A DNA stretch of 58,695 bases, taken from assembly GCA_946408025.1 (NCBI GenBank), contig CAMJQJ010000003.1, forward strand, positions 1-58,695. The letters are read 5' to 3'. The notes beneath the pieces are model-generated. The model was given only the letters and a program-made list of their open reading frames with translations, was not told where the DNA came from and did no database searches. Position 1 is the stretch's first letter; each line of letters opens with the position of its first letter. Below are positions 17,414 to 25,705 of the stretch, in pieces. The translations under genes and the position numbers were made by a program. The DNA comes from an uncultured Faecalitalea sp. Its GTDB lineage: Bacteria > Bacillota_I > Bacilli_A > Erysipelotrichales > Erysipelotrichaceae.

Positions 17414-17422
17414 TGTTATAAT
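17414..17422 (+). promoter_or_regulatory. Extended -10 promoter for the YitT gene
   Basis: TGTTATAAT is a perfect extended -10 element, about 27 bases before the start codon. No clear -35 is seen at 16-18 bases, as is common for this promoter class. Confidence 0.6.
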
Positions 17423-17448
17423 GAATTCGTTTGTAGGAAAGGAAAGAG

Positions 17449-18330
17449 ATGACTATGACAAAGAAAACAGTTTCTGAATTTGCGTATATTACGTTTGCAA
17501 TGTTTATTATTTCATGTTCAATTTATTTCTTTTTGATTCCTAGTGGAATCGTAGTCGGAAGTATTTCTGGTTTATCTATGGTATTAAATCAAGTGATTCA
17601 TTTACCAATTTCTGTAATAACTTTTATTTTAAATGTTGGGTTATTGATTATTGGTTTTATTTTCATTGGTAAAGAATTCGGTGCTAAAACAGTATATACA
17701 TCTGTTTTATTGCCGCTATTTTTAGCTGTTTTTGAAATTGTTATTCCTTTGGAAGAGTCTTTGACACAAAATAGTGTATACGATTTGATTTCCTATACTT
17801 TAATCATAGCGTTTGGGCAGGCTATGTTATTTAATGTAAATGCGTCTAGTGGAGGCATGGATATCGTTGGAAAAATCATTAGTAAATATACGCATCTTGA
17901 AATAGGAAAAGCTTTGACTATATGTGGAATTATTACGGCCGCAACTTCTATATTCGTTTATGACATCTCTACTATGATCGTCAGTTTAATTGGTACATAT
18001 GCTAATGGACAGGCAGTTGACTATTTTGTTGGTGGTTTTAACAAGCGTAAACGCATATGTATTCTTAGTGAGCATTATGAAGAAATTATGAAATATATCA
18101 TGGAAGATATGAATCGAGGTGTAACTGTATATTCTGCTGTTGGTGGCTTTGATAAAGTACCTAAGATTGAATTGGTTACAATCATGACAACGAGTGAGTA
18201 TAAGAAATTACTAAATTATCTTCATCAATCTGACTATAAGGCTTTTGTCACGATATCTACGGTTAATGAAGTAATTGGAACTTGGAATATTAATAAAGGA
18301 TCTATAAAACAATCGTTAAAGAAAAAATAA
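17449..18330 (+). CDS. YitT/DUF2179-family membrane protein
   Basis: A 293-aa protein with five or so hydrophobic helices in residues 8-190, followed by a soluble C-terminal DUF2179 domain (about 200-285, with RGVTVYSAVGGF). The family is widespread in Bacillota and its function is largely unknown. An AGGAAAGGA purine stretch precedes the start, and ATG 17449 or 17455 could each be used. It is monocistronic, with an extended -10 promoter and a shared bidirectional terminator. Confidence 0.9.
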   Translation: MTMTKKTVSEFAYITFAMFIISCSIYFFLIPSGIVVGSISGLSMVLNQVIHLPISVITFILNVGLLIIGFIFIGKEFGAKTVYTSVLLPLFLAVFEIVIPLEESLTQNSVYDLISYTLIIAFGQAMLFNVNASSGGMDIVGKIISKYTHLEIGKALTICGIITAATSIFVYDISTMIVSLIGTYANGQAVDYFVGGFNKRKRICILSEHYEEIMKYIMEDMNRGVTVYSAVGGFDKVPKIELVTIMTTSEYKKLLNYLHQSDYKAFVTISTVNEVIGTWNINKGSIKQSLKKK

Positions 18331-18354
18331 AAAGAAGCAGTGATGCTTCTTTTT
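18329..18354. terminator. Bidirectional terminator
   Basis: The stem AAAGAAGCA / TGCTTCTTT with a GTGA loop has A residues before it and T residues after it. It can end both the YitT gene (plus) and the SRAP gene (minus). Confidence 0.85.
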
Positions 18355-18356
18355 GT

Positions 18357-18887
18357 CTAAAATAATGATAATTGTTCGAGCTTTTGATCATGCATCAAGG
18401 AACCTGGTATTTTATGCAATAGATCTTTGAATAAATGATCATCAAACCAATTTTCAATATCAGATTCTTCAACTATCAAAGGCATTCGGTTATGAACCTT
18501 TTTTACTGAATCATTTGCATTTGTTGTGATGATCAAAAATTCATTTTTATTATTTATAATTCCAGCAAGATATAGAATATGGTCTGAGTAGAATGAAACT
18601 TTATTTTTTGCAGGGTTCCATTCATAAAATGTACTGACGGGAATGAGACATCTTTTTGCGTGTTTAAAGAGCTTTTTATCTAAAAGTGTTTCTTGTCGAG
18701 CATTTATAATGAGGTGTTTTTCATTCCATCCAAATCGTAAAAGTTTAGATTGAATTTCTTTTTCTTTGTATAGTACTAAAGCTAATTCACTTGGTTTAAT
18801 TGTTTGAAATGGGATATCAAAATGAATATTGAAATTATTTTTTAAATATAAAATATCCTTTTCGTTTAATTTCATCTGAGAACACAT
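18357..18887 (-). CDS. SRAP (HMCES/YedK-type) abasic-site protein, short form
   Basis: SRAP proteins form a thiazolidine crosslink to abasic sites in single-stranded DNA through the alpha-amino group and thiol of Cys2. The start at 18887 gives Met-Cys as the first residues, which the mechanism requires, and AAGGTGA stands just before it; a start six codons upstream would bury the cysteine. NARQET, CLIPVSTFYEW and the His motif VHNRMPLIV are all visible. At 176 aa it is shorter than most family members (about 220), and the usual MCGR start reads MCSQ. It may be an anti-damage or restriction-associated variant; the fold assignment is secure. Confidence 0.88.
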   Translation of the reverse strand: MCSQMKLNEKDILYLKNNFNIHFDIPFQTIKPSELALVLYKEKEIQSKLLRFGWNEKHLIINARQETLLDKKLFKHAKRCLIPVSTFYEWNPAKNKVSFYSDHILYLAGIINNKNEFLIITTNANDSVKKVHNRMPLIVEESDIENWFDDHLFKDLLHKIPGSLMHDQKLEQLSLF

Positions 18888-18939
18888 AATAATCACCTTA
18901 TTCATTATATAATAAAAGAAAGAATGAATTTTAAATATA

Positions 18940-18948
18940 TGTTATAAT
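18940..18948 (+). promoter_or_regulatory. Extended -10 promoter for tmk
   Basis: TGTTATAAT is a perfect extended -10 box. It predicts a start near 18955 and a leader of only about 16 nt containing the GGAG SD. Confidence 0.55.
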
Positions 18949-18970
18949 GCAAAAAGATTGGAGATAGATC

Positions 18971-19603
18971 ATGAAACAAGGAGTCTTTTTAACATTTGAA
19001 GGAAATGATGGAAGTGGTAAGACCACAGTTTGTAATGCCATTTATGAAGAATTAAAAAAACAAGGATATGATGTGGTTTATACAAGAGAGCCTGGTGGAT
19101 CTAAAATAGCCGAATCCATTCGTAATATTTTACTAGACGTTGAAAATACAAGCATGGATCCTAGAACCGAGGCTTTATTATATGCAGCAAGTAGAAGACA
19201 GCATTTAAAGGATCGAGTTCTTCCAGCGTTAAATAGAAAAGCTATCGTGTTATGTGACCGCTTTTTAGATTCAAGTCTTGCTTATCAGGGATATGCAAGA
19301 GATTTAGGTATGAAGGAAGTTTATGATATCAATCAATTTGCAATTGATGGGTGTATGCCAGTAAAAACTTTTTTTCTTTCCGTCAGCATTGAAACGGGAC
19401 AGAAACGAATGAATCTAAGAGGGGATAAGAATCGCTTAGATCTTGAACAAAGTGATTTTCATAAAAAAGTAAGAGAAGGATACACAAAACTAATTAAAAT
19501 GTATCCAGAAAGAATTTGTGTCATTGATGCAGAACCAGAATTAAAGGTTGTTATAGAAAATACTTTAAAGGAAGTAATGAAAGTGATTCATGAATATGAA
19601 TAA
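18971..19603 (+). CDS. tmk: Thymidylate kinase
   Basis: Phosphorylates dTMP to dTDP for DNA synthesis. The 210-aa protein has the P-loop FEGNDGSGKTT (residues 8-18), the TREPGG substrate motif and CDRFLDSSLAYQG. It is the first gene of a tmk-holB-ricT-rsmI run that matches the order conserved near the origin in Bacillus and relatives, here without the small yaaQ/yaaR genes. The gene overlaps holB by 14 bases. Confidence 0.95.
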   Translation: MKQGVFLTFEGNDGSGKTTVCNAIYEELKKQGYDVVYTREPGGSKIAESIRNILLDVENTSMDPRTEALLYAASRRQHLKDRVLPALNRKAIVLCDRFLDSSLAYQGYARDLGMKEVYDINQFAIDGCMPVKTFFLSVSIETGQKRMNLRGDKNRLDLEQSDFHKKVREGYTKLIKMYPERICVIDAEPELKVVIENTLKEVMKVIHEYE

Positions 19604-20528
19604 GAAATTATTAAAGGAAACGCAACCAGTTGTATATAAAACATTATCGAACGCTTTGACAAAAGATCATTTGGCGCATGCGTATTTATTTGAAGGAGAT
19701 AAGAGTGCTCCCAAAAAAGAAACGGCTTTGTTATTTGCACAAAGTATTGTGTGTCAGCATAAAGATGAAGATGGTTTTGCATGTCAGGAATGTGATGTAT
19801 GTAAACGAATTGAACATGAAGAAGCTATAGATTATAAATGGATCGATGGCACAAAGAATCGCATCAAGAAAAATGATGTTTTAAAAATTCAGGAGTTGTT
19901 TGAGACAACAAGTGCTGAACTAGAAGATCGCAGGATCTATGTTTTAGATGGTTTTGATGATGCAACAGTTGATGCATCAAATAGTCTTTTGAAGTTTTTA
20001 GAAGAACCGGCTCCAGGAATCTTTGGTATCCTGATTGCGGATGAAAAATCCAATATTCTTCCAACAATTCAATCACGCTGTCAATGGATCCATTTTAGAC
20101 CAGCTTCGAGAATTGATATTGTGAATAAATTGCTAGAAAATTGTGATCAAGACACAGCGCAAATGTTGGCTAATAGTGGATATACTTACAATAAGGCTTG
20201 TGAGCTTCTTGAATATGAAGAAGTGTCTGTTATTCGACAAGCGGCTAAAGATTATGTAAAACATATGGGTTCAATGAATGAGATTTTTTCTTTACAAAGT
20301 GAAGTATTTATTGCGAAAGGTTCTTTAATGAAAAAAGAATGGATTCGATTATGGATTCAATGGGTCTTATATGAATTAAAAAAAGAGGAAAAAAATTTAT
20401 CTTTGACAAAACGTGTTAAGATACAGACAATTTTAGTTGAATCAATGGATATTTTAAGAAGACCAGTTGATTTAGCTTTGTTTTTAGATAAAATTTATTA
20501 TGATGTACGAAAGGTCGTGAATGAATGA
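19590..20528 (+). CDS. holB: DNA polymerase III delta' subunit
   Basis: A 312-aa clamp-loader subunit. It has an AAA+ fold with a degenerate P-loop (GDKSAPKKE, no consensus GKT), a four-cysteine zinc site (SIVC, then CQECDVC), and conserved NSLLKFLEEP and IQSRCQ motifs. Loss of the P-loop is normal for delta'. The start is ATG 19590 or 19596, inside the end of tmk, and ricT begins 4 bases before its stop, so translation is coupled along the run. Confidence 0.92.
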   Translation: MNMNKKLLKETQPVVYKTLSNALTKDHLAHAYLFEGDKSAPKKETALLFAQSIVCQHKDEDGFACQECDVCKRIEHEEAIDYKWIDGTKNRIKKNDVLKIQELFETTSAELEDRRIYVLDGFDDATVDASNSLLKFLEEPAPGIFGILIADEKSNILPTIQSRCQWIHFRPASRIDIVNKLLENCDQDTAQMLANSGYTYNKACELLEYEEVSVIRQAAKDYVKHMGSMNEIFSLQSEVFIAKGSLMKKEWIRLWIQWVLYELKKEEKNLSLTKRVKIQTILVESMDILRRPVDLALFLDKIYYDVRKVVNE

Positions 20529-21376
20529 AGCAGGAAGAAAAAAAAGTGTCCTATAAATATATAGTATATATTCAATTTGATGAGTCGAAAAAAGCCTATA
20601 CATTTGGATCAAACATAAAATATGCTTTAAATGATCAAGTTGTAGTTGAGACAGTGAGAGGAAAAGAATTAGGTAAAGTTTGCGCACCAGTAATTGATTA
20701 TGATGCCAAAAAGATTAAAGGTGATTGTAAACCAGTTTTACGTTTAGCCACTAAATATGACTTGGTTCAAAAAGAAGAAAATGTAAAAAAAGCACAATAT
20801 GCAATGAAAATTTGTCATAAGTGTATTGAAGCTTTGGATTTAGATATGCATTTGATTAGTGGAGAATATACTTTGGATCGTTCTAAAGTAATCTTTACTT
20901 ATGTATCTGATGATCGAGTTGATTTTAGACAACTATTAAAAGATCTTGCCAGTCAATTGCATTGTCGTATCGAGCTGAGACAAGTAGGACCTAGAAATAA
21001 GGCAAAAATGGTTGGAGGTCTAGGAAACTGTGGAATGGAAACATGTTGTTCTAGATTCTTGAGTGATTTTGATACAGTGTCAATTAATATGGCAAAAAAC
21101 CAATTGTTAGCATTAAATATTCAAAAGTTAAGTGGTCAATGTGGTAAGCTAATGTGTTGTTTACGTTATGAAAATGATGAGTATACACGTCTTCGAAAAG
21201 ATCTTCCAAAGATTAATTCAATGGTTACTTTTGAAGATAATAAGTATCGCATTACCAGTATGAATGTTTTACAAAAACAAGTTAAACTAGAAAATAAAGA
21301 AGAAGTACGTTTTGTATCTTTTGAAGAATTGTGGCCAGATAAGGATTTCAGTGATGAAGATAACGAAAAGCTTTGA
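20525..21376 (+). CDS. ricT: RicT/YaaT PSP1-domain protein
   Basis: A 283-aa PSP1-domain protein. The conserved cysteine cluster is visible as GNCGMETCCSRFL and GQCGKLMCCLRYE. In Bacillus RicT acts with RicA and RicF as an iron-sulfur complex that guides RNase Y-dependent mRNA maturation and affects sporulation and competence. The partners are not in this window. ATGA overlap with holB and a 23-base overlap with rsmI place it inside the run. Confidence 0.93.
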   Translation: MKQEEKKVSYKYIVYIQFDESKKAYTFGSNIKYALNDQVVVETVRGKELGKVCAPVIDYDAKKIKGDCKPVLRLATKYDLVQKEENVKKAQYAMKICHKCIEALDLDMHLISGEYTLDRSKVIFTYVSDDRVDFRQLLKDLASQLHCRIELRQVGPRNKAKMVGGLGNCGMETCCSRFLSDFDTVSINMAKNQLLALNIQKLSGQCGKLMCCLRYENDEYTRLRKDLPKINSMVTFEDNKYRITSMNVLQKQVKLENKEEVRFVSFEELWPDKDFSDEDNEKL

Positions 21377-22202
21377 TGAAGCAAAACCAACATTGTATTT
21401 AGTTCCTACACCAATAGGAAATTTACAAGAAATTACACAAAGAGCAATGGATGTCTTAAAAGATGTAGATGTGATTGCAGCTGAAGACACCAGAAATACA
21501 AAGAAATTATTAATGGCATATGGGATTCAAAAACCTTTGATTTCTCATCATGAACATAATCAGTCAACAAGTATTCCTGCTATTTTGGATTATTTAAAAG
21601 ATGACAAAAGTGTTGCGGTCGTATCTGATGCGGGATATCCTCTTGTTTCTGATCCGGGAGCTAATTTAGTAAAAGAAGTAATCAACAATGATTTTGCGGT
21701 TGTTTCTTTGTCGGGAGCTAATGCAGCTATGAATGCCTTGGTTGCAAGTGGGTTATCTTGTGTCCATTATTTGTTTTATGGCTTTCTTGAAAATAAATCT
21801 AGCAAACGAAAGAAGCAATTGGAAGAACTAAAAGAGTTTCCATATACTTTGATTTTTTATGAAGCACCTCATCGAATTGAATCTATGTTGCAGGATGTAT
21901 TAGAAGTTTTAGGTGATCGAAATATGTGTCTTGCTAGAGAACTGACAAAACTTTATGAAGAATATATTCGTGGAACAGTAAGTGAAGTTGTGCAGGTCGC
22001 AAAAGACAAAAAAGGCGAAATGGTTGTTATCATAGAAGGAAAACCAATCAAAGAAGAAACCTTTGATATGAAAACAGCGATTGAAAAAGTTGATGAGTAT
22101 ATAAAACGAGGTTTAAAAACAAAAGAAGCCATAAAAAAAGCAGCCACTGAATTAGGCTGTTCTAAAAATGAGTTATACGATGAATATCACAAGAGTCATT
22201 AA
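21354..22202 (+). CDS. rsmI: 16S rRNA 2'-O-methyltransferase RsmI
   Basis: SAM-dependent methylation of C1402 of 16S rRNA. The 282-aa protein has LYLVPTPIGNL, AEDTRNTKKLL and the SDAGYPLVSDPG motif of the tetrapyrrole-methylase fold. ATG 21354 is chosen over an in-frame ATG at 21312 because it directly precedes the conserved start of the family and has AAGGA 7 bases upstream; it lies inside the ricT gene. Its stop codon falls in the loop region of its own terminator. Confidence 0.94.
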   Translation: MKITKSFDEAKPTLYLVPTPIGNLQEITQRAMDVLKDVDVIAAEDTRNTKKLLMAYGIQKPLISHHEHNQSTSIPAILDYLKDDKSVAVVSDAGYPLVSDPGANLVKEVINNDFAVVSLSGANAAMNALVASGLSCVHYLFYGFLENKSSKRKKQLEELKEFPYTLIFYEAPHRIESMLQDVLEVLGDRNMCLARELTKLYEEYIRGTVSEVVQVAKDKKGEMVVIIEGKPIKEETFDMKTAIEKVDEYIKRGLKTKEAIKKAATELGCSKNELYDEYHKSH

Positions 22203-22214
22203 TTTGACTCTTTT
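22191..22214 (+). terminator. Terminator of tmk-holB-ricT-rsmI
   Basis: The stem AAGAGTCA / TGACTCTT with loop TTAATT is followed by TTTTA. The rsmI stop codon TAA is in the loop. Confidence 0.8.
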
Positions 22215-22850
22215 ATTTTAAGAAAATAAAAAAATATTTCCTCCACAATTAGTAAAAACATGCGATAATCTGTGTTGTGGATGTATACAAATTACATAGT
22301 AATAATTTGTATTCTACAAATAAATTGCTACTGATTCTTTAAGTTTTCAATAGGCGAAAAGAAGACCGCAACAACTTTTTTCTTATCGTGTCAATATTTG
22401 GATTATAAGCAATGAATATGCCAATATTAATTTAAATTTTACGTTGTTTTGTGATCTTAAATTAGGGTAAATTTATTTAGAAAATAAATGTATTGTCATT
22501 ATTTTGTAAGAACTATTTGAGAAAATATAAGTATGTACATGACAAGAGAAAGATATCAAAGCAACCAGATATGTATTCTACAAGAAACTTGTATTGATAT
22601 TTTTTATATGCTTGATTTATATTTATAAAATTGCAATGTCAAATAGTGTTTTTAAAAGAATAAAAAGAAAAACAAATTTTCAATCTTTTTTTGTCACTTT
22701 GTTCCTTTCCAGTGTAATAGATAAGTGAAAAGAGAAAGATATATATAGCTTGATTGAACGAGTGCTCTATATATCGGAAGATTCAAAAAACTTGAATTTA
22801 TAGTTCAATGACAATCTTCATTTCACATGTTATATTTTAGGAGGAACAAG
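22215..22850. other. Long AT-rich intergenic region before the Rpn gene
   Basis: About 640 bases with no supportable gene on either strand. It holds one perfect 10-bp inverted repeat (ATACAAATTA 22285-22294 / TAATTTGTAT 22303-22312). From 22737 to 22826 it holds several overlapping inverted repeats, including an imperfect GATATATATAG / CTCTATATATC pair and GAAGATT / AATCTTC. No RNA family is recognised. Confidence 0.5.
22285..22312. repeat. Perfect 10-bp inverted repeat
   Basis: ATACAAATTA and TAATTTGTAT are separated by 8 bases (CATAGTAA). It has no T-run after it, so it is operator-like; no regulated gene is close. Confidence 0.5.
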
Positions 22851-23795
22851 ATGACAACAAACAAAAATAACAGCTATACGACCTTTGATCAGGAAATCAA
22901 TACCTTCTTCAAGGATGCACATCACTTTGCCTGTCTGATCAATACCTGTCTCTATCAGGGACAAGAGATCGTCAAACCACAAGATCTGATGCTGGTGGAT
23001 CCAAAGATACAGGCCTATACAAGAGATGTGCTAATGTTGTGGAATGGAAGATATGGTTCCTATTATCTAGGTATCGAAAATCAACTAATCGAGAACTATC
23101 CTATGCCGTATCGTATCCTGCAGTATGACTGCCTGGTGTATAAGGATCAGATGGATATACTTGAAAAGGAACACAGGAAAAAGAAGGATCTAAGAAGCAG
23201 CGAAGAGTTTCTATCCGGGATCAAGGCAAGTGATAGATTGATCCCATGTATTACAATCGTGATCTATTATGGAACAAGGCCATGGCAGACCAATTTCAGC
23301 ATGAAGGATATGTTCGATGTCAAAGACATGAGTTCTTTAATTGATTTCAGGATGAATCTGATTGAAGCGCATAGCGATACACATCAATATAAAGACAATG
23401 AATTAGATCTGGTCTTTTCCATCACAAGAGAAATATTAAATGGAAATTTTGTGATAATCAAAGAAAAATATAAGCAGAGCATCCCTAAACAGGTTGCTCT
23501 GGTCATAGCCAGCATGGCAAAAGATGAAGAGCTGTATCAACAGATCAAGGAAGAAGAAAAGGAGGCAATCATCATGTGTGAATCATTAGACAGAATGCGA
23601 GAAGAATATGGAACAAAAAGATATCTTCAGGGAGAGGCAGATGGCCTGCAAAAAGGCAAAATTCAAGGTAAAGAAGAAGGTGTATTAACAATCTTAAAAA
23701 ACTTATTAAAGAAAGGCATATCAGATTCTTATATCTTAGAGATCACTGGAGTTTCTTCTGAATTATTATTAAAAGCTAAACAAACATTGAATTAG
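22851..23795 (+). CDS. Rpn-family recombination-promoting nuclease/putative transposase
   Basis: A 314-aa protein of the Rpn/PDDEXK (transposase_31) family, which holds DNA endonucleases linked to RecA-independent recombination. The nuclease core shows an Asp in RDVLMLWNG followed by GIENQ, the E-x-Q form of the catalytic motif. The C-terminal part is the family's Gly-spaced segment (GEADGLQKGKIQGKEEG) followed by a small helical tail. ATG 22851 has AGGAGG just upstream. Codon use differs from the neighbours: CTG for Leu and ATC for Ile are frequent, and the gene looks richer in G+C, which suggests transfer. No terminal repeats or target duplication were seen. Confidence 0.85.
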   Translation: MTTNKNNSYTTFDQEINTFFKDAHHFACLINTCLYQGQEIVKPQDLMLVDPKIQAYTRDVLMLWNGRYGSYYLGIENQLIENYPMPYRILQYDCLVYKDQMDILEKEHRKKKDLRSSEEFLSGIKASDRLIPCITIVIYYGTRPWQTNFSMKDMFDVKDMSSLIDFRMNLIEAHSDTHQYKDNELDLVFSITREILNGNFVIIKEKYKQSIPKQVALVIASMAKDEELYQQIKEEEKEAIIMCESLDRMREEYGTKRYLQGEADGLQKGKIQGKEEGVLTILKNLLKKGISDSYILEITGVSSELLLKAKQTLN

Positions 23796-23802
23796 AAAGC
23801 AC

Positions 23803-23833
23803 AAGGAAAAGTTTATTGAAGCTTTCCTTTTTT
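23803..23833 (+). terminator. Terminator of the Rpn gene
   Basis: The stem AAGGAAA / TTTCCTT with a 13-nt loop is followed by a run of T. Confidence 0.7.
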
Positions 23834-24125
23834 CTGGTAAAATATATCGTTATATTTATAATTGATATTCTCTAAACAGATAAACATCATATTTTAACTA
23901 AAATGCAATTATTTGAAAAATAATAAAATATGTTGATGCATTTGATTTGCAAACGAGCTAACTATGCTTGTAAAAAGCAACAAAATAAAGAATTCTTTTT
24001 TTATAAAGTCTTGGTTCAGGCTCTATTGATATTCAATGAATCATTTAATTTTTAGTGTTTGAATAACCTTTTTTTATTTCGTACAGATTTCTTTAGTACA
24101 TTAATTTTCTTAAAAATATCGCTAT
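23834..24125. other. AT-rich intergenic region, no feature seen
   Basis: About 290 bases between the Rpn terminator and the leftward DUF5662 terminator. I see no gene, clear promoter or repeat in it. Confidence 0.5.
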
Positions 24126-24151
24126 AAAAAAGTCACAAGAAAGCTTGTGAC
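24126..24151 (-). terminator. Terminator of the EcsC-DUF5662 transcript (minus strand)
   Basis: The 8-bp stem GTCACAAG / CTTGTGAC reads with a CTTT loop on the minus strand and is followed by six T. Confidence 0.88.
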
Positions 24152-24183
24152 GAAGTGCAGATACAAAGATTATATATCCATGA

Positions 24184-24705
24184 TCATTCTTTGATTTCTT
24201 TAACAATGTAATCTACGGTTTTATCTAGTCCGTTATTTGCAAGATATTGTAGTAAATGATGAATGAGTTTATCAGTTTCGGGATGGATCATGATTCGATT
24301 TCTTCCATTTTCATAATATATAAGTGCGCTGTCATCTTTATATTTATCTTTTTGATAAATCATGCTGGCTGCAACACGGTCGCAAAACATTTCGATAACG
24401 TAATTTGTAGGCATTTTTACTGGCTGAATTCCATTTGGACCATTATCCAGCCAATATTCCCAGTGATGTTTATTTCTTCCTTTGTGGTGAAGCCAGGATA
24501 GAGAATACCCTATATCTTCTTTTTGCGCATCAATAGGAGAACGATAACCTTGGTAATATTTGAATCCTGTCTTTAATTCACAAATAGAGTATTTGCTGAG
24601 ATCGTGCAAGATTCCTTGTTTGTATAAATGACAGCGAAAACAAAGTTTTGTCACCATGTATTTATGTTTATTGATTGTCTTTAAATGTCCTATTACTTTA
24701 TTCAT
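24184..24705 (-). CDS. DUF5662 family protein
   Basis: A 173-aa soluble protein. The His- and Asp-rich core GILHDLSKYS, KYYQGYRSPI and SWLHHKGRNKHHWEYW is characteristic of DUF5662, whose layout resembles an HD-type metal site; no activity is established. It starts 8 bases downstream of the EcsC stop. No SD is present upstream of the ATG. Instead TATAAT ends 7 bases before the start codon, so it may have its own leaderless transcript or be translated by re-initiation after EcsC. Confidence 0.82.
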   Translation of the reverse strand: MNKVIGHLKTINKHKYMVTKLCFRCHLYKQGILHDLSKYSICELKTGFKYYQGYRSPIDAQKEDIGYSLSWLHHKGRNKHHWEYWLDNGPNGIQPVKMPTNYVIEMFCDRVAASMIYQKDKYKDDSALIYYENGRNRIMIHPETDKLIHHLLQYLANNGLDKTVDYIVKEIKE

Positions 24706-24713
24706 AGTATATA

Positions 24714-25472
24714 TTATAGTTTATTTTTTAAAAAACGCAGTTGATATTTTAAATTTGCATATTTGGAAATTTGATTCATATATTTTGAATCGTAGAATCC
24801 ACTAATAGCACCAACTATTGGAATACCTTGGATAAATTTCAAATATAACAATTCAGAAGCTAGAGTCTTAGAAGTCTGTTTTATTTGGAAATCAATATCA
24901 TATGAACGATAAGATTCAATAAATGAATCAACTCTTTCATTTACTTCATAGATGGATTCATGTGCTAAAGCGCCTTCAATTATCATCAGCATGAAATATT
25001 TTTCTTTATCATTATTAAAATCAATTCCATAAGAAAGAGATATTTCCTGAAGATTTTTTATGATCAAAGCGGTAAAAAGAAAGATATCAGGAATACCAAT
25101 TCCTAAGATACCTAATGCGGTTGAAGAAATAGAAGTAAATGCAAGATTTTTTATATTGGATGATTTTGATATGTTTTTTTGTTTACGAATATTTTTACGA
25201 GTGATTCTAGAATCAATAGAATTATGTTTTTCTTTGATCTTGTCAGCATTATATGTTTTTTGAATAATACCGACTCCTTTATCAAAGACCAAAGTGAAAG
25301 CTTTTTGAAAAGCAGTATTTAATGTTTGTTCTAATTTAGGATCAACTTTACCTTTCAATTTACGATTAACAATATGATCTGAAGATATAGATTGTTTTCT
25401 CAGATACTTTTGTTCCTTCTTTTTAAGTACTTTAAATTCTCTTTTATACGTGAATTTCTCTAGTGTTTTCAT
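24714..25472 (-). CDS. EcsC-family protein
   Basis: A 252-aa protein with the EcsC pattern: a hydrophobic, glycine-rich segment GILGIGIPDIFLFTALI near residue 110-130 and LLYLKFIQGIPIVGAISG near the C-terminus. EcsC was named from the Bacillus ecs operon; its function is not settled. No ABC transporter genes accompany it here. It has no SD: the -10 box ends six bases before ATG, so the mRNA is probably leaderless. It is followed by the DUF5662 gene in the same direction. Confidence 0.82.
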   Translation of the reverse strand: MKTLEKFTYKREFKVLKKKEQKYLRKQSISSDHIVNRKLKGKVDPKLEQTLNTAFQKAFTLVFDKGVGIIQKTYNADKIKEKHNSIDSRITRKNIRKQKNISKSSNIKNLAFTSISSTALGILGIGIPDIFLFTALIIKNLQEISLSYGIDFNNDKEKYFMLMIIEGALAHESIYEVNERVDSFIESYRSYDIDFQIKQTSKTLASELLYLKFIQGIPIVGAISGFYDSKYMNQISKYANLKYQLRFLKNKL

Positions 25473-25478
25473 ATGAAA

Positions 25479-25507
25479 ATTATAAGACCATTGTTAAAAA
25501 TTAACAA
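25479..25507 (-). promoter_or_regulatory. SigA-type promoter directly abutting the EcsC start codon
   Basis: On the minus strand TTGTTA, 17 bases, then TATAAT. The -10 box ends 6 bases before the ATG at 25472, so transcription should start at or next to the A of ATG. Confidence 0.75.
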
Positions 25508-25565
25508 ATAATTTGTCTTTATTATTAAAAACAGTTCAAAGCTTAAATTTTGCTGAAATTCATTA

Positions 25566-25595
25566 TTGAAAAAATGCTACGGGGAGGGATATAAT
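25566..25595 (+). promoter_or_regulatory. SigA-type promoter for the giant surface protein
   Basis: TTGAAA at 25566-25571 and TATAAT at 25590-25595 with an 18-base spacer. The predicted start is near 25602, giving a leader of about 100 nt. Confidence 0.65.
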
Positions 25596-25705
25596 GACCC
25601 AAACTAAGACTATATTTTTTTCTTATGCTTAAAATTCTAAGTAATTAAGAATAAAACTGTTGAATGCTTTATCTTAAAAGTTTTAATACGGAAGGGGTAT
25701 TTATT

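Noticed and set aside
24256-24501. Plus-strand frame of 81 codons opposite DUF5662
   Set aside because: No SD, no motif, and it lies fully antisense to a well-supported gene.
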